A DNA stretch of 64,000 nt from Ophiocordyceps camponoti-saundersi (nom. inval.) (Eukaryota; Ascomycota; Sordariomycetes; Hypocreales; Ophiocordycipitaceae), in assembly GCA_003339415.1 (NCBI GenBank), contig PDHQ01000066.1, forward strand, positions 1 through 64,000, read 5' to 3'. Made by a program: the position numbers and the translations under genes. The notes under the pieces are model-generated. The model worked only from the letters and a program-made list of their open reading frames with translations, was not told the DNA's origin and made no database searches. This document shows, piece by piece, positions 57,049-64,000 of the stretch (position 1 is the stretch's first letter; the number at the start of each line of letters is the position of its first letter).

Positions 57049-57912
57049 TCAGGGCAGCGTTGGCTTGAAGAATTGAGGGAAAACGTTTCGCAACTCATTC
57101 AAATGCCGGATCTGGTATTGTGAAGCTGGTGTACTCGGTAGTGGCAGGTCATCCTCGACTAGGTGAACAGTAGTCCATCCAAACTCTTGGGCTTTGGAAC
57201 AATTGAGATATGAATCATCTGTCGCTCATCAGCTGCGGCATCACTATGCCAAGCAAAATAAACGCACCAATGAAGTAGCAGTCTTCGGCTGCCTCGACAC
57301 CGGCCTCCCGCATGGCCCTGTCGTACATTTCGCGCCGCGGCTTGCAGATGATGGGCTGCTTCGCGTAGTCGCAGTATGTGAGTCCGTCGAAAAGATCCTC
57401 AATGCCGAGAATCCGCACTACCCTCTTCGCGTGGTTCACATAGGCGTTGGTGAATAGCCACGTCTTGACTTTAGTTTTGTCAATGTCCTCCAGCAGCCTT
57501 CTTAGCTCGGGATTGGGTTTGATGACGGCCTCCAAGGGAAGAGCGTCGTCCACTTTGGCATTGTACTCAAGCGGGTCAATCTGGTGATGGCGCACGAGGC
57601 CTTCGATGGCCAAACCATAATTCGTGTAATATTCTTGATGCAGCCTGGTTGCCTCAGCGGAGGGCAGGTCTAGGTGCTTGACGAAATACTGATCGATCAG
57701 TTCCACCATGAGGTCATGAACCTTGGTGCCTGTGGCCATGGTCAGCAGGTGGCACCTCTCGTCGTCAAGTCGCTCACTTCTCGGATAAAGGCAATTGTCA
57801 ATGTCACTAGCCCAACAGGTTAGCAAGCCTGGTCGGCAGATGGAACTTGGCAGAGGGTGGCGCACAAGAACAGGACCGGCCTGGAGGCGCTTGCTCCGTT
57901 GACGGCAGTCAT
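57049..57912 (-). CDS. HAD pyrimidine 5'-nucleotidase, SDT1/PHM8-like
   Basis: Four exons (57912-57866, 57806-57778, 57729-57268, 57218-57049) give 235 residues. Exon 2 is only 29 bases but carries the catalytic core: D-I-D-N-C-L-Y, the HAD motif I D-x-D, whose first Asp is the nucleophile. Motif II is the Thr in W-L-F-T-N-A. The Lys of motif III is in I-I-C-K-P. Motif IV is the D-D-S-Y-L-N-C created by the last splice. F-G-W-T-T-V-H-L-V and a Q-I-R-H-L-N-E-L tail are typical of fungal Sdt1/Phm8 proteins. These cytosolic enzymes dephosphorylate pyrimidine nucleotides or lysophosphatidic acid; the substrate here is not determinable. Confidence 0.9.
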
Positions 57913-58496
57913 GACGACAAGTTGTGAAGTACGGATGTGTGTACGTCCGTATGTATGTATAATCAGGAAGATGATTGATTGGTTATCTAGGTGATGATGT
58001 CAAATGGAGCCAGGTGGTGAGGACATAGTCCAGGGTTTAGTGGGAGTCCCAACGAGACGACTTAAAAGCAAGTAAGGTGACGACTAGTAAGCAGATCAAA
58101 TGCGGCTGGTTTCTCCATGCTCCACCTCACGACAAGGTGCGAGGCCTTCAGAACGAGCCGACTCGTTCGTTGCCATGGGGGCAGAGACGACTCATAAGTC
58201 ACAACTATCTCAGACCTATTTACCTCGAATGGGTAAGTTGTTGTGCCAGCCAGCTTTGTAAGCAGCCCACTCCCTCCCTGATACTGCCATCACATACCGC
58301 CTCGGAGCATCAGCTTGGGCTTCGGCCGCCCGAAACCGCCCTTGACCAAGCCGGCTTCGACGCGCATCTATTCCTCGCCACGCTCGCTGCAGCTTGCTGA
58401 TGGCCAAAACGGGGAAACGTGCTGTCGCTCTCTGAGCCCCCTCGCCCCCATTCATCACTCATTTCCCCATCTAGTAGGTATCAAAAAGTGCAGCTC
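57913..58496. other. divergent spacer
   Basis: 584 bases between the nucleotidase gene and the next plus-strand gene. A short GTATGTAT run lies near 57948-57960. No gene is supported. Confidence 0.45.
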
Positions 58497-60935
58497 ATGG
58501 TGCACGGTACTCTGTACTCTGCCAATATGGCCCGGGTCGGTGCCCCCGACACGCTCACAGGTCCGGCATCGAGTGCCGCATCGGGTATGCTGTCTGGAAA
58601 CAATAGCATCGAGATGCAGCAGTTCGAGCTCATCACACGCTTCCGCGATGCCGTCATCTCTGGCTCCCATTCCTCCGTCAAATCCCCTACCCATCAGGCA
58701 ATCCCGAGGCAGGAGGATGATGCCCGTCGGCTGAGCTTGCATCCGCCTCACTCGACGGATGCAAGGAACCGTGGCTTCCCTGGGACCGGTGCTAGCACGT
58801 TACCGGCCCAGACGGAAACCATTGCCCCTTCACACGAGACATCTCACGATGTCGAGACTCAATTTACCATCAGGAGGCGGGCACTGGAGCAAGCGCTAAG
58901 AGAGGAGGGAAAGAAACATCGCCCCCCCAAGAGCTCCCAGTCGGCTCCTTACTCTGATATCGATCCTTTGGACGTGCTTGCCAAGGCCATGGCTCTTGTG
59001 CCAGCCACTACTGCTCCCCCACCGGTTGGTGAAGACTTGGCTGCTGATCAAGGTGGCGCAAGTGATTCTTTTGACGACAATACTTTTTACTCTTCACAGT
59101 TTGACACACCTCAGTCTCAAATGGCTTCTCGTATCCCCGACGAGGCGAACTTAGCTCAAAGCTCCGAGGCTTTACCTCCCCAAACCGAATCTGCTCCCCA
59201 TAGCGTCGGCGAGACGCGTTCTCCGCGAGTTCAGGTTACTGCTACGACAGAGAGCCGAAGCGTCGATGCTGCACAGCAATGGAACCTTCAGCCCGGCTTG
59301 CCTGCTGCCACTGCGGCACCGTCCACCGTCGTCGTGCCGGGGCTCAATAACTACTCTCAGCAGGGCAATCCGCCTACGCAGCCTAGGAGGAATACGGCCA
59401 GCGGAGAGCAGAGTCAGTCCGATGACTTGATCATCTTAGATTCTCTGCCGGCCCGAACAGTAGCCACAAGCAGCCGCTCGCATCCTCACAGTACCTCTTA
59501 TATTGACAGCCATCCTCCGTCTCCACTTCTGAGGGGTCGCCCCCTGCAACCGGTTGCGCCTCGTACGGCTCAGAATTCTCCCCATTCTTTGTGGGGCCAT
59601 GGGCATGGGAAGGGTGTCCAGCGCAGCAGAGCCGCGCCCGCGCAAGTGGCGGCTCTCCGACAAGAACCACCGGCGGCTATCAGCCCCGACAGTTCGTCTC
59701 AGGGCGGAAGGACTTCGGAGAAGAAGAAGAAGAAAAAGAAGAGAAAAGCTGACCGGCAAGCGCCAGGGGTGGAAGTGAATCCGTATATCAAGATTGAGCC
59801 GCGATCTTCTTCTCCCTTGGCGGACCCTTCCCACAGCCGGGCCAACAAACGACAGCGGCATGCTGGGGGTCAGGTGCTTGAAGCCGAGTACGACCCTGGC
59901 TACAGCAGACCGCTCGCTAATGGTCCAGTCGAGCTATATCCCACGCGACAATATCGGGACCAGCACGTGCCCTTCGGCTACGACGGTGGCAGGGCGTATC
60001 CTCAGCGAGCCGTCAGCGCGGCCGTAATTGGCGACCAGGGTTACAGCCGGGAGTATGTGGACGATCGGCGGCTGCCCGTTGACAGCCAGGCTCGAGGGTA
60101 TGGGCTCCCGGGCCCGGCGCCGCCATACCCATGCTCTCCGGTGCTGGCCTATCCGCCTCGGCAGGGCTTCGCGGGTGACGGATATCGAGAGCCGCCGCGC
60201 GCGTATAGGGAGTATAACGAAGGTGGTCGGATGAGCACTCGGCCAGACGACGAACCTCACCCTGGTCAGCCCAGGGCGGCTCCGCTACGTGTCCTTGTGG
60301 ATGCGTATGGACGTCAATTCTATGGCGGACATGGGCTTCCCACTGCCGGACCTGGAGAGCCAAACGTCGTCTACGAACGGCTGCCTCCCCGAGCCTTGTC
60401 TCGACACGCCGGCCCCGAGCCGTACGGAGACGCAGGCCTAGTATACGGAGGCACACCGGCGACGACGTATACGATGCCCAGACGTATCGTGACTCAGCCG
60501 ATCGAGTACGCTTCTTACGAGTACAGAGAGCCTCATAGGGAGTACCCGACCCGGGCAATAACGCCACCGCCACCGCGGTTTGTCGAGGCCGGGCCCACGA
60601 CGGAAAGGAGATGCGCGGCAGACGCGCCGAGAGAGTATCCAGTGGGTGCGACAGGCATGATGCCGGTGGACACAATGCGATACGAGGTCCCGCAGGCGTA
60701 CGGAAGGGTGCAGAGCGTGCGACCCGAGATGGCAGGACTCTCGCCCAGCGTCCATCCAGACGGTCGGCGGGAGGCTGTGCAGCCGTACCTTCGGGAGTAC
60801 GCAACGAGGCCGGCGGAGCCTTACCATAGGCCTCAGACCCGAGCAGCCGACGAGATCGCCTTCATTGAGCGGCCGCGAGCCTCGACTCAGGCGATTGTGT
60901 ACGCGGATGACGTCCGGAGAGAAATCTATCGATAG
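58497..60935 (+). CDS. unrecognised low-complexity protein, 812 aa
   Basis: A single open exon from the ATG at 58497; the frame is open further upstream but only from non-ATG codons. An alternative start is 58527. The N-terminal segment S-I-E-M-Q-Q-F-E-L-I-T-R-F-R-D-A is the only part that looks like a folded helix. Residues 100-400 are Ser/Pro/Gln-rich. A Lys cluster (E-K-K-K-K-K-K-K-R-K-A-D-R) near residue 415 resembles a nuclear localisation signal. The last 370 residues are Tyr/Pro/Arg/Gly-rich with many R-E-Y, A-Y-P and R-P-Y-like units, suggesting a disordered, possibly condensate- or RNA-associated tail. No enzymatic motif or family is recognised. Codon use resembles neighbouring genes. 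Confidence 0.7.
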   Translation: MVHGTLYSANMARVGAPDTLTGPASSAASGMLSGNNSIEMQQFELITRFRDAVISGSHSSVKSPTHQAIPRQEDDARRLSLHPPHSTDARNRGFPGTGASTLPAQTETIAPSHETSHDVETQFTIRRRALEQALREEGKKHRPPKSSQSAPYSDIDPLDVLAKAMALVPATTAPPPVGEDLAADQGGASDSFDDNTFYSSQFDTPQSQMASRIPDEANLAQSSEALPPQTESAPHSVGETRSPRVQVTATTESRSVDAAQQWNLQPGLPAATAAPSTVVVPGLNNYSQQGNPPTQPRRNTASGEQSQSDDLIILDSLPARTVATSSRSHPHSTSYIDSHPPSPLLRGRPLQPVAPRTAQNSPHSLWGHGHGKGVQRSRAAPAQVAALRQEPPAAISPDSSSQGGRTSEKKKKKKKRKADRQAPGVEVNPYIKIEPRSSSPLADPSHSRANKRQRHAGGQVLEAEYDPGYSRPLANGPVELYPTRQYRDQHVPFGYDGGRAYPQRAVSAAVIGDQGYSREYVDDRRLPVDSQARGYGLPGPAPPYPCSPVLAYPPRQGFAGDGYREPPRAYREYNEGGRMSTRPDDEPHPGQPRAAPLRVLVDAYGRQFYGGHGLPTAGPGEPNVVYERLPPRALSRHAGPEPYGDAGLVYGGTPATTYTMPRRIVTQPIEYASYEYREPHREYPTRAITPPPPRFVEAGPTTERRCAADAPREYPVGATGMMPVDTMRYEVPQAYGRVQSVRPEMAGLSPSVHPDGRREAVQPYLREYATRPAEPYHRPQTRAADEIAFIERPRASTQAIVYADDVRREIYR

Positions 60936-62887
60936 AGAATGGGTGCAGTGGGCGAAGCTTGGCGATTGCGAGTCACAGTTGTGTTGAAAACTTAACACTT
61001 GTTTGTGAGAGTCTAAGAAGGCGAAACGATCGAGAGGTCAGTCGATGATGTCGATACCCCTGGAACGAGTAACATGGAAGGTAAGTATGTAGGTATGTAT
61101 GTAGATACAGCGTGTCGTTAATTAGCGGAGGGTAGGTAGGTTAGGTAGTGAGGTAAAGGTTGATAATGAGGACAATGAACGAGTATCAGTGCAAGGGAGT
61201 AACTGAGTGGCTGGGTAAAAACGTGGCTTGTTGGGCAGTGAATGATTGACGTGGAGTTGGCAGGCCGACGAGAGTGATAGTGACGAAAGTGGCGCCGAGG
61301 ACGTGCGCCTCAGCTTACATGTGTGTGTGTGTTGTAATGAAGCAGAAGCAGGGCCTTCGGCAGAGACGGAGATCCGAGACCGGGGGCTGACCGGGATGTG
61401 TAGGGTAAGCAGTGGACGAATGAGAAGAGAGGGGAGGTCCGTAGTCCGAGTCGGAAACAGGAAACGAGATCCAGGAAGCCATGCGCTAACAGGCCAAGCA
61501 GCTTCTCACAATGGTAGACCGAGGCAACGGCGCAGGCAGGGCAACATGGAATGAATGGCTCAAGACATTGTGTGCTCGCACGAGAAGGATAGGGGTGGGC
61601 AGGAAGAGTGGGAGGACGCGAGACGCGCTGAAATGAAGGTTTCGGGGCTGTTGGCGACGACACAGATTCTATTTTTGTGTGGGTGTGAGTGTGTGTCGCT
61701 CGAGTATGTTAGCATCCATACCTACTATACTACCTCTCTCTCAGCGTATCTAGGTACTGACGTAGGAGGTCGGTGTGAAGAGACAAAGAGAAAGGGTTGA
61801 CAAAGAAGGAGAGAGAGAGAGAGAGAGAGAGGGATAAACAAGAGGGAGCGTCGGGGCGAGTCAGAGCGTCGAGTCGAGTCGTCGTCCTCGTCCATCATCA
61901 ACCAGCCAGTGGTGGACTGATGGTGACTTGTGTGTGGTCTGTTCTGTTGTGCTGCAGCCACCCCGCGCTGCAAGTTGGCGGCACGCATTCCAGCCTGTAG
62001 AGAGGGGTACCTTGGGGGTGCTGCGCGTGGGTGTCACCGAGTGTAGCCTGAGGGTAGCCGGCACAGGGCGACGTAGGGGACCGTAGCGGCATTTCTTCAG
62101 TACAGAAGACGAGCCTGGTACTCCAGCGCAGCGCACGGCACCCTTCCCTGCGGCTATCGCTCGCTACACGCCTCACCTGCCGACCCTGACTGTCGTAGCA
62201 CGTCGCCAGGATTATCCGGAGATGGGCCGGTCCACCAAAGCTAATACAGTGGACGACTCGGTCGGTTGGTTTGTCCTTCGTCCCAGAGCCAGAGCCAGGG
62301 AGAGGGCTCTGCTGCTGCCATCATCATCTCACGCCTCAATCAAGGGCCCTCCCTCTCCTCCCATCTCGCACCCCTCCATCCGCGCATGGAAGAGGCTTCC
62401 CCCTCCCGGTCTCGCCTCGTCCTGCGCCGTTCCTTGCTTCGCTTCCGCCTGTGTGTGTCGCGCGGTCCTTCCGCCGCTCGCCTCCGCTATCACCTCCGCC
62501 TCCGCCTCCGCCCCCGCCTCTACCATCGTCCTCGTCCTCGCTCTCGAGCCACGACGATCCGTCATCGACCTTTACCCGCGGCCTCCCCATTTCTCCCGAT
62601 TCCTCATCATTTACATCATCAGCCTAAGTGCCTCGTCGAGGGGCTCTCGGGAAGAATCTAAGCGTGCCGGTCTCTTCCTCTCTTTTTACCCTCTCTCGTC
62701 TACCTAGTCTGCCTCTTTCCTCTCGTCTCCCTTTTTCCTCGCGATACCCAGATCTTTGAGTTTTCATTCTTTGTTTTTTTTGCCGGCTTTTTGCTTCTCT
62801 CGGCTGGCCCTGCTTTTCCCTTTCGATACCCCAACGCTCCGCCGCCGTCGCTTTGCCTCCTCGCCCTTTTCTTGCTGTTCTCTCACG
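60936..62887. other. spacer and leader of the KH gene
   Basis: 1.95 kb without a supported gene. It has GGTA/TATG short repeats near 61080-61110 and 61128-61150, and a GA tract at 61808-61831. From about 62320 to 62880 the strand is strongly C/T-rich, a likely promoter and leader of the gene at 62888. Frames of 80-160 codons in that C/T-rich part are Ser/Pro/Leu composition artefacts. Confidence 0.5.
61808..61831. repeat. GA dinucleotide tract
   Basis: About twelve GA units in the spacer upstream of the KH-domain gene. Confidence 0.85.
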
Positions 62888-64000
62888 ATGAATAAGTTGG
62901 CCAACATGCGTCACTGGTCCGAGAGGATGAGCCCCAACTTCGGCATGGGTCGTCCCAATATGCCTATGAATCCGCTCAATCCCCATCCCAAGAACGCCTC
63001 GCAGTCAGGTGGCCCCGTCGTCGCACCCCAGATTGCCGACACCACCATCCACTACTCGTTCAACGTCCCCTTCTCTTCCGACCTCGCCGGTCCCAATACC
63101 GAAGACATTGTTCATGCCACGACCGATGCCGTCCTTCGATGGACGCACCCCGAGGATGCCCCCGATGACGTTCAGGTCCACGAACTTCCTGTACATGTGC
63201 AGAATCTGGCACACCTCCGGAAGCTCTGCGAAGACCTGACCACTGGACCCTTACCCATCGAAGCCCACGCTCTGTCGTCGCCCCTCAAAAATGGTCGGGG
63301 CCAGCACATCATCACCATCTGCCTCTCGGGGTCACCCGAAGTCGTTCACAAGAGTCGCGAAAGCATCTTAAATGAAATTCCTATCTCCATGGTTCGTTGC
63401 TCTCCTGGGACCCCGACATCCGGCTTCTAACACTCGTTGATCACAGCGCTGTACCACCATCGACATAGACGGCAACCTCGTTTGTGATCTTGGTGCCGGC
63501 GTGCTGAAGAAGCCGGTTGTCGAGACGCTCGACTATATCTCGACTTTCTGCGGAGTTGACATCTTCTTGCTAGGCCCCAAATTGACGCCCATGGTGGATG
63601 GCATGACGGGCGCTTCCGAGATGCGCATGGATCAGAGGTGGCGAGTCGCAATTTACGGGGATATACTCTCTTCGGAGCACGCAAAAGCCCGCGTTCTCAT
63701 CCACATCGATACCCTGGTATGGCTGGCTTCCTGTTGTTTTAGTCCGCTCGAAGACCCTGACCCTATTGCAGCTCGGTCGCGTCGTAGACGTCGCCAAGGT
63801 GGACCTATCTCTCCAGCAACTCGTCTGTGGTCGACACCGCAAGAACATCAAGCTCATCGAGTCATCCACCGGCACCGCAATCTACTTTCCGCCTCTTTTC
63901 TCCCAGATGTATCGCTATTGCCCCCCCAACGCGAACCGCCGCGACCCTTCCGACATATTCATCACCGGCGACACCCCCCATCTCATCGAGCTGGCCAAGC
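62888..64000 (+). CDS. KH-domain RNA-binding protein (5' part)
   Basis: Exons 62888-63391, 63447-63716 and 63772 to the window edge give 334 codons; the 3' end lies outside. The start is the first ATG after a long C/T-rich leader; an upstream open stretch begins only with TTG. The N-terminal 45 residues are Met/Asn/Pro-rich. Alternating strand/helix units of KH type follow. The clearest is L-V-C-G-R-H-R-K-N-I-K-L-I-E, then S-T-G-T-A-I-Y-F-P-P, which fits the KH helix-loop-helix and third strand. The usual G-x-x-G loop reads G-R-H-R, lacking the second Gly. Several KH-like units in series recall bicaudal-C or vigilin-type proteins. The role is probably mRNA binding, by family only. Confidence 0.68.

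Noticed and set aside
61246..62707. Frames of 80-160 codons upstream of the KH gene
   Set aside because: They are Ser/Pro/Leu-rich readings of a C/T-rich leader or of GA repeats, with no conserved feature.

Overview
The window is nuclear DNA of a filamentous ascomycete (Pezizomycotina, most likely Sordariomycetes, probably Hypocreales). Three things point there: spliceosomal introns of roughly 50-110 bp with GTRNGT donors and CTRAC-like branch sites; an orthologue set typical of those fungi (TOP2, BMS1, SEC62, MED21, ASK1, a GCP6-like protein, a YVC1-like channel, a reticulon); and a repeat-induced-point-mutation (RIP) relic at the left edge. A secreted heat-labile-enterotoxin-type ADP-ribosyltransferase is characteristic of insect- and nematode-associated Hypocreales. 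The genus is inference only.

Layout. 1-2760 is an AT-rich, CpA/TpG-depleted RIP relic, probably of an LTR retrotransposon. 4362-6045 encodes an MFS transporter. 8211-17706 is an accessory island of three intron-containing genes for secreted proteins: a protein with a MACPF-like signature (+), an enterotoxin-A-type ADP-ribosyltransferase (-) and a 1119-residue modular proline-rich protein (-). The last two share a C-terminal module. The spacers around the island are long and full of ATGT/CATA tetranucleotide repeats.

From 19.7 kb onward the content is housekeeping: CNS1/TTC4 co-chaperone (+), an APSES/KilA-N regulator (-), DNA topoisomerase II (+), TAP42 (+), a vacuolar TRP channel (-), a TBC RabGAP (+), reticulon (+), BMS1 (-), a small serine-rich protein (+), DASH subunit ASK1 (-), a GCP6-like gamma-tubulin complex subunit (-), SEC62 (-), Mediator MED21 (+), a pyrimidine 5'-nucleotidase-like HAD protein (-), an unrecognised 812-residue low-complexity protein (+), and the 5' part of a KH-domain protein cut by the right edge (+).

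The housekeeping genes do not form a pathway; they are ordinary neighbours. The island is the region with a coherent theme: secreted, probably host-directed proteins. Exon limits were inferred from splice motifs, and every model given keeps one open frame across its junctions. No tRNA, rRNA or CRISPR array was recognised. The most unusual structure is the 13.8-17.7 kb gene. All seven of its inferred introns are phase 1, its exons look like duplicated cassettes, and its C-terminal modules share an intron position with the neighbouring toxin gene.
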